Source: an uncultured Devosia sp. (GTDB lineage: Bacteria; Pseudomonadota; Alphaproteobacteria; Rhizobiales; Devosiaceae). From it: a stretch of DNA of 64,000 nt. A model generated the notes under the pieces. It was given only the letters and a program-made list of their open reading frames with translations, made no database searches and was not told where the DNA came from. The translations under genes and the position numbers were made by a program. Positions 16,025 to 25,125 of the stretch are shown piece by piece (position 1 is the first letter of the stretch; each line of letters opens with the position of its first letter). The DNA is taken from NCBI RefSeq assembly GCF_913055165.1, contig NZ_CAJXJS010000007.1, forward strand, positions 24,106-88,105, read 5' to 3'.

Positions 16025-19000
16025 CAGGTCGATATCCGGAATGCGCCAGTGGTCAGGTTCCAGTAACTGGCTTCGTCAGCGCTCTTGATCAGTGCAGCCG
16101 TGATGTCCCGCGTCATCAAGCCATTCTCATCGAACAGAGCATAGGTTTCAGTGCCATCCGCGTTCGACACCACCGTTTGATCGGCTGCCAAGACAACTCG
16201 GGTTGGATCTTCCGGGTTGGGAGGAACATCGACAAGGAACGACGATGAACGGTAACTCACGTCATTGACAGCCGCTGTCAGACCATATCGAGCGGAATAA
16301 CCAGATGGGGCCGCTACAGCCTCCCAGCGAACATTGACCTCAGACGTGCTGCCGCCCATCGCCGCATAGAGGGCTTCCAGCGATTGCGCGATTGCCCCGC
16401 CCGGCCCCAGCGCCACTTCGATGATCTCGGTGAAGCTGGCTTCAAGGTCGCCGACTTTCTTGCCAAGTGTCCTTTGCAGCACCTGGCGGTCATTGAAGTT
16501 GGCCAGGTCCTGCTCAGCGAGGAGCGAGCCTAAGCGCTCAAAATTATTAATGGCATCCCGAACGCCCCGTCCGACCCATTCCAAGCTACCAGTAAGATCA
16601 CCCACAGCATCTTCGATGAGGTCGTCAATATCGAGATACTCTCCTGGGATAAGGATCGTCGGCACTTCGCCCAAGGTGAACACACGTTTCGTCCACGCCC
16701 CTTGCAGGACGCCGACCGGCGCGACCCGAAGCGTCAGCGCCTGTGGCAATACCGGCACGGTGAACCGGTTGGCCATGCCCTGGTAGATGGGAGTCCAGGA
16801 CTTCTGCGCATCCGGTATAGCATCATCGTCGTAGCTGACTTCTGCAACATACCCGCCGATCGCCCCAGGCGTTGGCTGCCATACCGCATCAAGTTCGAGC
16901 TGGGCGATGCCAGCCTTGAGCTGCGCATAAAGTCCGAGCAATAAAGGCCGCGCCGGGTTCTGCGGTGGCAGAACCGGCGGTGTCCAGGGCGAAGGCATGG
17001 TTTCGGTGGCATCGGCCAGATACACCTCTGGCGCATCGACCACCGCCGTCACCTCAACTCGCCCATTGCTGCTGGGCGAAGCCGAAACCACCAGCCCATT
17101 GAAAGGCCGCATCTCGCCGTCGCAAATCAGCACATGCGCGCGCTCATCGCGATCACCAGGCAAGACGTCATCCAGATCGCCCATGCCCGCCTCGACCACG
17201 GCCCGGTCCGCCGCATCAAGCGAGATGACGTCGCCGGTCATGCTGGCCACCAGGCACGGCCCCCACTCCCGGCCATCGCGCCCGCGCAGGACCACATAGG
17301 CATCGCCAGTGATAGCGTTCGCCGGTTCTCGATCAAGGATCAGTTCATCCCCGTTCCGCGCCGCCAAGGCGGCCGGCTCCACGCCTTCCAGAAACGGATG
17401 CTGGACCAGGATAGGGTCACCGCGCGTCAGCAGCTTGCCTTCCCATTCGGCCGTGAAGCTCACAAATTCTCGTTGATAGGCATTGACGGCCGCCTCGGTG
17501 ACCGTCTCCCGCCAGGCCTGGTCGTGATCAGTGATGCCGAACCACTCCACTTTCTGCGGTGCATCGGCACCGATCGAAGCCAGTGATCCCACTACTTCCT
17601 GTGTCTGCCAGGTTGTCTCGTCGACATAGGAGCCGATGACGTGGTCAGGCTTTTCTTCATCGAACAGCACCAGCTGGTGGCGGAAGCTCCCCCGCACGAC
17701 ATTGCGGGGCGAAAACACCGCGCGCTTGACGGTTTTGGGTTCTAGCCGGACAAAGCCGATCCGGCCGCCCTGGCGAACGGCCTGAGCCCGCCCGGCCCGA
17801 AGAATGGCGCGCAGGGCATCCTGCACAGTCCAGCTTCGGTCAAACAGGGCGTTGAACGTATCACCCCGCGCCGCCCAGGTGGCGTCAAGCGCCAGCAACT
17901 CGTCCAGGCTGAACGTGTTGCTCGAAAGGCCCAGCGAATAGTCGGAGTTCATCAGCAAATCCGCTGCCGCCCAGGCGATGGACCGCGTCTTTTGCTCCTC
18001 CCATGCCGCCCCGGTCCAGACCGGCAGATAGCGCTCGGCCGTGACCCTTACCTGATTGGCGGCCGTCTGGCTCAATTGCTCGCTGGCCCGGATCTTCATG
18101 GCCAGCAAAGTGGCATTGGGCGGGGTCACAAAATCGGTGAGATACCCCCGCAACCCAGCCCAGACCACCGCATTGACAGATGCGCCATCGTCAGCGTCAA
18201 AGGCTTCATCAGCCAGGAACTGTACCTGATAGCGCCCGGGAGCCACGTTGGCCTCTCGGCTCATGCGCTGAGGCGTGCGGGTGGCCGCCGAAACCGTCTC
18301 GGCAAAGAGATCGCTCCAGCCACCAATCGGATCACCGCTGGCGTCGATCGCCTGATATTGCGCCCGCAGCGCGATCGAGTTTGCAGCCACACCCTTGTTA
18401 TTGGCTGTGTAGAGACCGCCCGGAAAGGCGAAGTCCACCGCCAGACGATCCACTGTCGTGCCAGCGGCGTTGACCACGAATGGCCCAAGCACCGAAGGCG
18501 GATCAGGCACCGGTTGCCCACTGACTTCCGACGAAGTCACAACATTGGCCGGGAACAGGGTCACGTCCTGCCCCGGCTGGACAATCTCAAATTCCAGATC
18601 CGAAAAGCTGCTCGAATAGCCGTCTATACTGTTCCAGGCCTCGGTATCGCCGATCTCAATTTTGGGGATATCGGCCTTGCCGGTCGTCACCAGGAACAAC
18701 TGATAGAGATACTGATCATTGCCCCGATATTCGGCATAGGGCCGGCTGGCGTGACGCGGCGCAAAGCGCAAGCGCCCGTAAAGGTTGAGCAGCGGTTCGA
18801 GCGGCGTCGCTTGGTTATTGGCCGCGCTGACCGAATAGACCCTTTCGGCCGTCGCCGCCGGCGCCGCCTGAGGGGGCGGGAAAATGGCGTTGAGCAACAG
18901 ACCGCCACCCACCAGAATGGCCGCAGAGGCCAGACTGGCGCCAAGCGTACCTGCGCCGAAGAGCAATCCCCCGATCATTGGCGCCGCCACCGACAGCGCC

Positions 19001-19308
19001 AGGGCCGCAATCATGCCGGCGATCTGTTTGCCGGTACCACCTGCCTCGCCGCCGCCCCGAGGAACGGCCACAAAGCTCAGCACCTCGCCGGGTCGCACCA
19101 TCCGCACCGCCCATAGCCCGCGCAAGACCGGCTCACCCTGCATGACGGCGATCGTGGGCAGGCGGAAGCGCAGGGCATAGGCCGAAATCACCTCGGCAAT
19201 CGCCATGGGACGGTCGAGCGCAATGCTGCGCTCTGGCGCCCCGAAAGGACCGGTGACGAGTTGAACCATCCCGCCCTTTGACGGGGCAGGGTCAGGAAAG
19301 ATCATCAA
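16024..19308 (-). CDS. Tail tip / host specificity protein (lambda J-like)
   Basis: 1094 residues. The N terminus contains a hydrophobic Gly/Ala segment (about residues 85-140, MIAALALSVAAPMIGGLLFGAG) typical of gpJ-type proteins. The central phage-tail domain is recognisable by SWTVQDALRAILRAGRA and LVLFDEEKPDHVIGSYVDETT; fibronectin-like repeats follow, and a short coiled coil near residues 930-980. Its position immediately after the K-like protease matches lambda K-I-J, though a separate I gene is missing. The protein forms the tail tip and contacts the host receptor. Confidence 0.88.
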   Translation of the reverse strand: MMIFPDPAPSKGGMVQLVTGPFGAPERSIALDRPMAIAEVISAYALRFRLPTIAVMQGEPVLRGLWAVRMVRPGEVLSFVAVPRGGGEAGGTGKQIAGMIAALALSVAAPMIGGLLFGAGTLGASLASAAILVGGGLLLNAIFPPPQAAPAATAERVYSVSAANNQATPLEPLLNLYGRLRFAPRHASRPYAEYRGNDQYLYQLFLVTTGKADIPKIEIGDTEAWNSIDGYSSSFSDLEFEIVQPGQDVTLFPANVVTSSEVSGQPVPDPPSVLGPFVVNAAGTTVDRLAVDFAFPGGLYTANNKGVAANSIALRAQYQAIDASGDPIGGWSDLFAETVSAATRTPQRMSREANVAPGRYQVQFLADEAFDADDGASVNAVVWAGLRGYLTDFVTPPNATLLAMKIRASEQLSQTAANQVRVTAERYLPVWTGAAWEEQKTRSIAWAAADLLMNSDYSLGLSSNTFSLDELLALDATWAARGDTFNALFDRSWTVQDALRAILRAGRAQAVRQGGRIGFVRLEPKTVKRAVFSPRNVVRGSFRHQLVLFDEEKPDHVIGSYVDETTWQTQEVVGSLASIGADAPQKVEWFGITDHDQAWRETVTEAAVNAYQREFVSFTAEWEGKLLTRGDPILVQHPFLEGVEPAALAARNGDELILDREPANAITGDAYVVLRGRDGREWGPCLVASMTGDVISLDAADRAVVEAGMGDLDDVLPGDRDERAHVLICDGEMRPFNGLVVSASPSSNGRVEVTAVVDAPEVYLADATETMPSPWTPPVLPPQNPARPLLLGLYAQLKAGIAQLELDAVWQPTPGAIGGYVAEVSYDDDAIPDAQKSWTPIYQGMANRFTVPVLPQALTLRVAPVGVLQGAWTKRVFTLGEVPTILIPGEYLDIDDLIEDAVGDLTGSLEWVGRGVRDAINNFERLGSLLAEQDLANFNDRQVLQRTLGKKVGDLEASFTEIIEVALGPGGAIAQSLEALYAAMGGSTSEVNVRWEAVAAPSGYSARYGLTAAVNDVSYRSSSFLVDVPPNPEDPTRVVLAADQTVVSNADGTETYALFDENGLMTRDITAALIKSADEASYWNLTTGAFRIST

Positions 19309-19319
19309 ATGCTCTCGGA

Positions 19320-19727
19320 TTAGAGGGGTCTATGAAAGCGAAAGCGGCGCCAGCCGACCGCCTGAAGCGAGCTGGTTGTGTCGGCAACGACGCCCACCAC
19401 CTCCAGGGCATGCACGATGATGCCGCCATCCTCAGCCAGCCAGGTGCCAATATGATAGCCGCAATCATTGCGCGCCATGGTCACCAATGCGCCATCCTCA
19501 GGCGCACCGATTTCCTGCCAGCGGCCGCGCTCTGGGTGCACGGCGATGGCCGCCGCGATCCCCTGCCGCCCGGCCGTTCCCGGCATGGCAAAGTCCGGCA
19601 TGTCACGCCCGAAAATCTCGCGCTGCAGGATCCGTGCGCAGCCATAGCAGTTAATACTGCCCGGCGCCCGCCCACCCAGATCATATGGCCGGCCGATCAG
19701 GCCATTGATGATCGCCACCCGATCCAT
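19320..19727 (-). CDS. NlpC/P60 family tail assembly peptidase (lambda K-like)
   Basis: 135 residues. The catalytic Cys is in INCYGCARI (about residue 26) and the His in EDGGIIVHALE. These tail-tip Cys peptidases cut peptidoglycan cross-links or process tail proteins during infection. The start MDRVAIINGLIG overlaps the stop of the L-like gene by one base. Lambda K also carries a JAMM domain, which is absent here. Confidence 0.85.
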   Translation of the reverse strand: MDRVAIINGLIGRPYDLGGRAPGSINCYGCARILQREIFGRDMPDFAMPGTAGRQGIAAAIAVHPERGRWQEIGAPEDGALVTMARNDCGYHIGTWLAEDGGIIVHALEVVGVVADTTSSLQAVGWRRFRFHRPL

Positions 19728-20293
19728 CAATCCGCTCCGAACAAGCCAGGGAAATCCTCCCGGCTGAACGTGCGCCGGGGAAACCCCTTGTTGAGCAGGT
19801 CGACAAAGGTTGCCGTCCCCTCGATCCGCAGGACCGAGGCGGAAACCACCCGCATGGTCAGGTCGCCGATAATCAGGTCCGGCGCAGTGCTGGCGACATA
19901 GGCGCCACTCTCGGCATCGCGCACCGCCACCCACTCCCGATAGACCAGCCTGGCCGATGCGCGCACCTTTGCAGCCGCTTGCAGCTTCGGCCACACCGTG
20001 CGCGGCACATTGTCGAGCGCCAGCTTGATGCTGCCCATCTGCCCGTCAACCTGCTCGGGCAAGGTTACGTCCATGGCCAGGGCCTGAAAGGTCTTGGTCT
20101 CTCCACCAAAGAGTGGCGCATCCGCTTCAAGTGTCAGGTCCCAGTCGCGCTCGTCCAGGACGATGCGCACACTGTCCGCATTGTCGCTCTCATCCACGAA
20201 TGCGGGGTGAATGAGTTCCAATGTGGACACCACGAATTCATCTGCCGGCGCCGATGCATAGGCTTCTTCAAGAGCCTGAGACCAATCCGTCAT
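19727..20293 (-). CDS. Minor tail protein, DUF1833-like (lambda L position)
   Basis: 188 residues starting MTDWSQALEEAYASAPADEF, with LSTLELIHPAFVD-type beginning, a central domain and the ending SREDFPGLFGAD. This matches the DUF1833 family found between minor tail protein M and the K-like peptidase in alphaproteobacterial siphoviruses. It does not show the iron-sulfur Cys set of lambda L. One-base overlaps on both sides indicate coupled translation. Confidence 0.72.
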   Translation of the reverse strand: MTDWSQALEEAYASAPADEFVVSTLELIHPAFVDESDNADSVRIVLDERDWDLTLEADAPLFGGETKTFQALAMDVTLPEQVDGQMGSIKLALDNVPRTVWPKLQAAAKVRASARLVYREWVAVRDAESGAYVASTAPDLIIGDLTMRVVSASVLRIEGTATFVDLLNKGFPRRTFSREDFPGLFGAD

Positions 20294-20661
20294 CAATAAT
20301 CCTCGACATCGAGCGAAACCGATACCCGGTGCCGCAACCCCTGGCCCGGATCGTCGGAAAAGGGTTCGCCGCGCGTGAAGCGGCAGAGCTTGGTGACAAA
20401 TCCGCCCCCACGCCACACCGGCATGTAAAAGGGCAAGGTGCCATCGATCAGCACCTCGTTGACCCAGAGGTGAAAGGCATCGAACTGGGCGTTTGACATG
20501 CGGATGGCAAAGCGCAGCGTCGCGATCCGCAGGGTGGATCGCCGCCGCGCCCGCGCAGGTCCATCCTCGAACTCAGTTGCATCCGCCGCGCGAAACGGCG
20601 TGCCCTGAAAGCTGCCAGCAATAGGGGTGTGTGGCACGTCGGCCGGCCAGGCTTCAGGCAT
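20293..20661 (-). CDS. Minor tail protein (lambda M position)
   Basis: 122 residues. MPEAWPADVPHTPIAGSF is followed by an Arg-rich segment and FHLWVNEVLIDGTLPFYMPVW, then a C-terminal VSVSLDVEDY. The size and position between the tape measure and the L-like protein fit gpM, a distal-tail/tail-tip protein. It overlaps the next small gene by 8 bp. Confidence 0.65.
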   Translation of the reverse strand: MPEAWPADVPHTPIAGSFQGTPFRAADATEFEDGPARARRRSTLRIATLRFAIRMSNAQFDAFHLWVNEVLIDGTLPFYMPVWRGGGFVTKLCRFTRGEPFSDDPGQGLRHRVSVSLDVEDY

Positions 20662-20884
20662 CCGATCTCACCAATGCGGGCCGCGCCGGAGTATCCACAT
20701 TTTCGATTTTCACCCCGATTGCCCCCGCTTCACCAGTGACCAGCTCAATCTCGGCACCAGGATGAAGCTTGGCAGCAACGATAGTGCCGTCGCCCGCTGT
20801 GACGGTGACCTGCAGGGCGCCGCTGGTTGTGTTGGCAAAGCTCCAGCGGTCCCCCGGTTTGCTGGGATAATCGGTCACACTCAC
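20654..20884 (-). CDS. Small phage tail-region hypothetical protein
   Basis: 76 residues, MSVTDYPSKPGDRWSFANTT..., predicted all-beta with an Ala/Gly/Asp-rich middle. No lambda counterpart is obvious. It shares one base with the tape measure stop. Confidence 0.6.
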   Translation of the reverse strand: MSVTDYPSKPGDRWSFANTTSGALQVTVTAGDGTIVAAKLHPGAEIELVTGEAGAIGVKIENVDTPARPALVRSDA

Positions 20885-22941
20885 TATCGACCCTTTCTGT
20901 TGATGCCATAAAGCTCGCGCATCAACCCGTCCATTTCGCCTCGGGCATAACCGTTCTTGACCTCCGCCAGAACGACCCGGGCAATTGGAATGCCATCTCT
21001 GCCCTGCCGCATTTCCGCGCTTTCCACCCGCTTGTCGCCTGCCGGGTTAACAATCTCGACATGCAGGGGGCCAGCCTGCTGCCGCGCCTGCTGTGCATTG
21101 CGCACCAGGGCCTGCACAAGGCTGTCGGCATTGTCCATCTGGCGTGGCGTGAACACGCCTTCGTCCCGGCGGGCGACGATCAACGCCTCTTCCCGGCTGA
21201 GGCCGCCATTATGCATGCGCGGCAGGGTCGCCAGATGCCGCGATTGTGGCGCACTGCCCCGGCCGACCAGCCAACCGGAATGCGCCTGGCCAAAGAGTGA
21301 CGGGCCGGTGAGGCCGGGGACAAACCCTGCCGTTGCCGGTCGGAACGCGCTCGACAGCCAGCCCGTCAGGGCATTGACCCCCATATCGATGCCACCTGTC
21401 AGCAACTTGTTGATAAGCCGGTCAGTGACATCGGCCAGCACCTCGCCAGCTTCCTTGCCTTCACGAAAACCCGAAACGATGCTGCCCAGCACGTCCTTGG
21501 CCGTTCCGCCAAGGCTTTCCATCGCACTCTCGACCAGCTCGATCGAATCCCGCTCCTTGTCCAGCTGCTCGACCAGGCCACGGATTGTCTGCCCTTCTCT
21601 GGACGCCGCCTCCACACCGGCGCGGCGCAGCTGGTTCATTACCTCCCGCTCGACGGCGGTCATGTTCAGCGCGGCAAGCTCATCCTGCAAAGCCTGCACC
21701 ACGCCGCGAATTTTCTCCCTTTGCCGATCGGCATCGGTGGTGGTGCTACTGCGACTGGATCCGGCGCCAGACGTTGGTGACTTGAATGTGGAGCTGAAGT
21801 CCTCCCAGCTTGGCAGGCTCCCAGGCAGGTCAATCTTTGGCACAACCGGCGGAGTGGAGCCACGACCCTGGAGCTCCGTTATACGGGACAACAGGCGATC
21901 CGCTTCCGTCGTTAGGTCCTCAAACTCCTGCCGAAGCTCCGCCAGCTCTCCTTGTCTCAGCATCTTGAGCGGATTGAATTCGCCCATTTTTGCGATGTCG
22001 TCTTCCAGCGTGGCGATGGAGTCCCTAACACCCGCCCGTCGATTGTAGAGATGGGCCAATTGGTTCTGCAGAGGATTGATCTGAGTGCGGTTTTCGATCG
22101 AGTTGAACTGGTCCAGAAAAACGCCCAGAAGGTGCGCCGCCTCAACAATCACCCGCTTCAGCCCCTGGTCCACCGTGGTGGCAATCTCGGAAAACTTCCG
22201 GTCCAGATCATCGGCCTTCTTGACCAGGTCTTCGTCCAGCACCGCACCCAGCTCGGTCGCTGCTGTGATCGTATCGCGGATACCCTGCTCACCCTGCTCG
22301 ATCAGCTGCACAAACAGCTCGCCGGCCGAACCACCGAATATCTCGTCCATGACGCGGATTTGCGCCGCACGGTCGAGCGATTGCAGCTTGCCGATGATTT
22401 CGCTGAACAGCGCCGAAGGATCCTTGAGCTTTTCGCGCAGCCGCTCGGCATTGTAGCCCAGCCTCTCAAACGCCTCGGCAGCTGAGCCGCCCCCTGTGGT
22501 GATGAATTCATCAGCCCGCAGGTTCAGTTCCTTTATGCCGTCCACCAGCTGGTCAACGCCGATGCGGTTCTGCTCGGCAACATACTTCAGCTCCTGGAAA
22601 GCCCTGATGTCGAGGCCTGCCCGCTTGGCGGCATCACCGACTTCCGCCACGCCGCGCGCCACGTCACGCACCTGCTGCACGGTGGCATTGGCCACAAGGC
22701 CAGTGACCAGTCCGGCCACACCGCCGCGCAGCCGCTGCAATCCACCAAAGACCTCCCGGCTCACCTGCGCGCTCGCATTGATCTGCTTGAGCACGGCATT
22801 GGCTTCCCGGCCCTGGGCTTCGATCTGGGCCAGGGCGCGGTGCCCTTCCAGACCCAGTTCATGAAAGCGCCGGAGCGTATCCGCACCGCCCTTTAGCGAG
22901 ACGCGGACACCCACTTCCTTATTCCGGTTCACCATCGTCAT
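20884..22941 (-). CDS. Tail tape measure protein (lambda H-like)
   Basis: 685 residues starting MTMVNRNKEVGVRVSL. The protein is mostly helical with long Ala/Glu/Leu-rich stretches, several DRKFSEIATTVDQGL-type helices and a hydrophobic patch near the C-terminal third (VNALTGWLSSAF). This is the hallmark of tape measure proteins, which set tail length and are ejected with DNA. It overlaps the frameshifted T gene by 23 bp. The modest length predicts a fairly short siphovirus tail. Confidence 0.88.
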   Translation of the reverse strand: MTMVNRNKEVGVRVSLKGGADTLRRFHELGLEGHRALAQIEAQGREANAVLKQINASAQVSREVFGGLQRLRGGVAGLVTGLVANATVQQVRDVARGVAEVGDAAKRAGLDIRAFQELKYVAEQNRIGVDQLVDGIKELNLRADEFITTGGGSAAEAFERLGYNAERLREKLKDPSALFSEIIGKLQSLDRAAQIRVMDEIFGGSAGELFVQLIEQGEQGIRDTITAATELGAVLDEDLVKKADDLDRKFSEIATTVDQGLKRVIVEAAHLLGVFLDQFNSIENRTQINPLQNQLAHLYNRRAGVRDSIATLEDDIAKMGEFNPLKMLRQGELAELRQEFEDLTTEADRLLSRITELQGRGSTPPVVPKIDLPGSLPSWEDFSSTFKSPTSGAGSSRSSTTTDADRQREKIRGVVQALQDELAALNMTAVEREVMNQLRRAGVEAASREGQTIRGLVEQLDKERDSIELVESAMESLGGTAKDVLGSIVSGFREGKEAGEVLADVTDRLINKLLTGGIDMGVNALTGWLSSAFRPATAGFVPGLTGPSLFGQAHSGWLVGRGSAPQSRHLATLPRMHNGGLSREEALIVARRDEGVFTPRQMDNADSLVQALVRNAQQARQQAGPLHVEIVNPAGDKRVESAEMRQGRDGIPIARVVLAEVKNGYARGEMDGLMRELYGINRKGR

Positions 22942-23275
22942 CCTTTTCGCTCAGTGCCTTGACGAGACCACGCTCGCAGCCGGCCAACAGTGTTTCCGCC
23001 TCGTCGCCATCAACCCCGGCCAGCATCAGCCGGCGCAGGGCGCGATCCATGTCGACACCAAGCACTGCGCCCCCGGGGGAAAGCCGCAAGCGGTGCGCGT
23101 CATCCATGAACAACCCCCAGGCCATGCGCCCCTCATCCGACTTCGGGGCATGGGCATGATAGGGGCAGTCTCCCGGCTGCGTGGTCGCGCATGCAGCGCC
23201 CGTTACCTTGCAGCCTTCACAATATTTGCGCCCCTTGCCGCGCCCCCAATGCCAGGCGGCAAGGAGCGCAATCAG
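22919..23275 (-). CDS. Tail assembly chaperone T extension, expressed by -1 frameshift from G
   Basis: This frame has no convincing start codon of its own at its upstream end, but is open from the slippery site GGGAAAC to 22919. Frameshifting would add 118 residues to the 138-residue G protein, giving a GT fusion of 256 residues. The extension starts LIALLAAWHWGRGKGRKYC, contains a Cys cluster (C..C..C..C within 30 residues) and then MAWGLFMDDAHRLRLSPGG, a pattern seen in T/DUF1799-type tail proteins. In lambda, G and GT are needed for tape-measure folding and tail-tube assembly. An internal ATG at 23125 could give a 68-residue product instead. Confidence 0.75.
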   Translation of the reverse strand: MIALLAAWHWGRGKGRKYCEGCKVTGAACATTQPGDCPYHAHAPKSDEGRMAWGLFMDDAHRLRLSPGGAVLGVDMDRALRRLMLAGVDGDEAETLLAGCERGLVKALSEKDDDGEPE

Positions 23276-23688
23276 TTTCCCTCGCGGGCGATCCGGTTGT
23301 GGCGCTGGAGCTGTTTCTGACTAAAGGCGTTACTGACCACAGGGTCGGCGATCACGGCCGCCAGCTTGGCCGAATCGAAAGGAATGTCGGCGCCACGCTC
23401 CTGCACGCCCTTCCAGTCGCTGACCGTCAGTTCGGCTATGCCGATTAGATAGAAATAGGTCCAGACGCCATTGCGCTCGACCTCATCGCTAAGATCAGGC
23501 AGGCCAGTCACATGTCCACCGGCGCGGCTCACGGCTTCGCCACCCTCGATCGCCTGCACCACCATATGGTCCGCCCGAGACCGGGCCGCATAGCTGATGG
23601 GCGTGGTCACCGGCAGAGCAAACACGGAAACCCCGTCGGCCAGATCCAGCCAACGGGGCGTTTTGCGGTCAGTTTCACCAATATCCAT
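23272..23688 (-). CDS. Tail assembly chaperone (lambda G-like)
   Basis: 138 residues, MDIGETDRKTPRWLDLADG... ending RIAREGN. Size and place between the tail tube gene and the tape measure match lambda G. A -1 slippery heptamer overlaps its last two sense codons, so a fraction of ribosomes should read on into T. Its ATG shares one base with the tail tube stop. Confidence 0.8.
   Translation of the reverse strand: MDIGETDRKTPRWLDLADGVSVFALPVTTPISYAARSRADHMVVQAIEGGEAVSRAGGHVTGLPDLSDEVERNGVWTYFYLIGIAELTVSDWKGVQERGADIPFDSAKLAAVIADPVVSNAFSQKQLQRHNRIAREGN
23275..23281 (-). promoter_or_regulatory. GGGAAAC ribosomal slippery heptamer (G to GT frameshift)
   Basis: In the G frame the mRNA reads G-GGA-AAC followed directly by the stop TGA. 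X-XXY-YYZ phasing is exact for a -1 shift, after which the next codon is CTG of the T frame. Lambda uses GGGAAAG at the same place. Confidence 0.85.
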
Positions 23689-24674
23689 CAGTAGCTGTCC
23701 ACGTCATTGGTCAGCACAACAGACATGAGGTAGCCCAGGTCAGGGTCACGGGCCGCGCGCCACTGCCAGCTCTGGCTGATCCCGCCTGGGCCATTGATCG
23801 GCAGCTTCGGCTTGAAGAAAAACACCCGCGGCATGGTGATGACCAGGCTGAAATCAGGGTGTGAGGCCAGGCCATAGGTGATCACCACAGCGGCAGGGGT
23901 TTTGGCGTTGGCCAAAGTCTCGAGCGCGGTAGACGTGCTGTAGCGCACATCCAGCGTGCCGGTGCACATGCGCTCGCCTTCATCCACGCCATCGATCAAC
24001 CCGTCAGCCCGGATATTCTCCGCGCTCTCCAGGCTGTTGGTGTACTGTGCCCGGCCCGCACTGACATTGCCGATGGCACTGCCCCCCACCGTGATCGCGG
24101 CCTTGGCATTATCGAAGGGCAGATAGGCCAGCTGGATTGGCGTTGCGTCACGCGCACCACCGACATCGCTGGTTTCGCCCTGCCCGATCAGCGGCACCTC
24201 AGCCAGGGCGCGGCCGGTACGGGCCAGATCGAAATTAAGCCCGCCCGCCTTCGTCCCATAAACGGTGTTCCATTTGGGCGTCGAGAGCAACGGATGCCCG
24301 GTCTGGCTGGCAAAGCTCAGCAATTCCTGCCCCGACACAAATTCATGCTCGAAAACGCCGCTGTCAACGCCCGTCTCTGCGCTGTCGGGCGCTCCGAACA
24401 CAGTCTTCAGCACCACGCCCAGATTGCGCGCGCACATCGGCACCGTCATCGCGTCATTGACGATCACCGGCCCCTGCACCGGATCGCCAGCATCGGGCGA
24501 ACCCAGGTTCCAGGTAGGGTCATCTTCCGGTGGCTGCTCCGGCGACAATCCATATTGGCGCATGGGGACGCGGTAATAGACGCCACCGCCCGATCCGTCT
24601 GGCGGGGTGCCATAGGTGGCTTCAAAGCCAATGAGGTTGACGACATCCGCGCCAACCGCGCGTTGCTTGGCCAT
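23688..24674 (-). CDS. Major tail tube protein (lambda V-like)
   Basis: 328 residues, MAKQRAVGADVVNLIGFEATYGTPP..., a phage tail tube domain with the typical beta-rich composition and a C-terminal SWQWRAARDPDLGYLMSV. It polymerises as rings around the tape measure. GGAG lies 7 nt before the ATG. Its length is greater than lambda V (246), mostly in the N-terminal half. Confidence 0.82.
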   Translation of the reverse strand: MAKQRAVGADVVNLIGFEATYGTPPDGSGGGVYYRVPMRQYGLSPEQPPEDDPTWNLGSPDAGDPVQGPVIVNDAMTVPMCARNLGVVLKTVFGAPDSAETGVDSGVFEHEFVSGQELLSFASQTGHPLLSTPKWNTVYGTKAGGLNFDLARTGRALAEVPLIGQGETSDVGGARDATPIQLAYLPFDNAKAAITVGGSAIGNVSAGRAQYTNSLESAENIRADGLIDGVDEGERMCTGTLDVRYSTSTALETLANAKTPAAVVITYGLASHPDFSLVITMPRVFFFKPKLPINGPGGISQSWQWRAARDPDLGYLMSVVLTNDVDSY

Positions 24675-24692
24675 GTCTCTCTCCTGATCAGG

Positions 24693-25121
24693 TCAGCCGG
24701 CCGAGGTTTCGGCCCAATAATCGATTTCAATAGTCATCTCGGCACCCTTGAGCGGCAGGGCACCCCAGATTTCCCGTGGCGCCGTCTCGGGCGGCAGCAC
24801 CCGTATGGCCGTCACATTGGCACCGAAGGGCAAAGCTGCTTCCGCCGCAGCCCGAAAGGCTTCGATTGCCGCATCCAGCAGGCTGTCCCGCTGCGCCTCG
24901 TCGGCATGGCGCACAACGATCACCAGCACCGGCCTGGCCGTGAACTCAAAGACCGGACCATTGAAGAATTCGTCGGTCAATTCGCTCGCCGGACCGTCCT
25001 GCAGGGTCTGAAATCCCTCATCGAGATCGTCGAGCGGCAGATTGCGCTTGAGCGCATATCCCGGAACTGCCGCCAGGGCAGCATAGAGACCGGCGATATT
25101 GGTTTCGCGCTTGCTGGCCAT
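24693..25121 (-). CDS. Minor tail protein / tail terminator (lambda U position)
   Basis: 142 residues, MASKRETNIAGLYAALAAVPG..., with the alpha/beta order typical of tail terminators (VLVIVVRHADEAQRDSLLDAAIEAF, then MTIEIDYWAE at the end). It would cap the tail tube so that it can join the head. The assignment rests on size, order and fold pattern. Confidence 0.7.
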   Translation of the reverse strand: MASKRETNIAGLYAALAAVPGYALKRNLPLDDLDEGFQTLQDGPASELTDEFFNGPVFEFTARPVLVIVVRHADEAQRDSLLDAAIEAFRAAAEAALPFGANVTAIRVLPPETAPREIWGALPLKGAEMTIEIDYWAETSAG

Positions 25122-25125
25122 CGAA

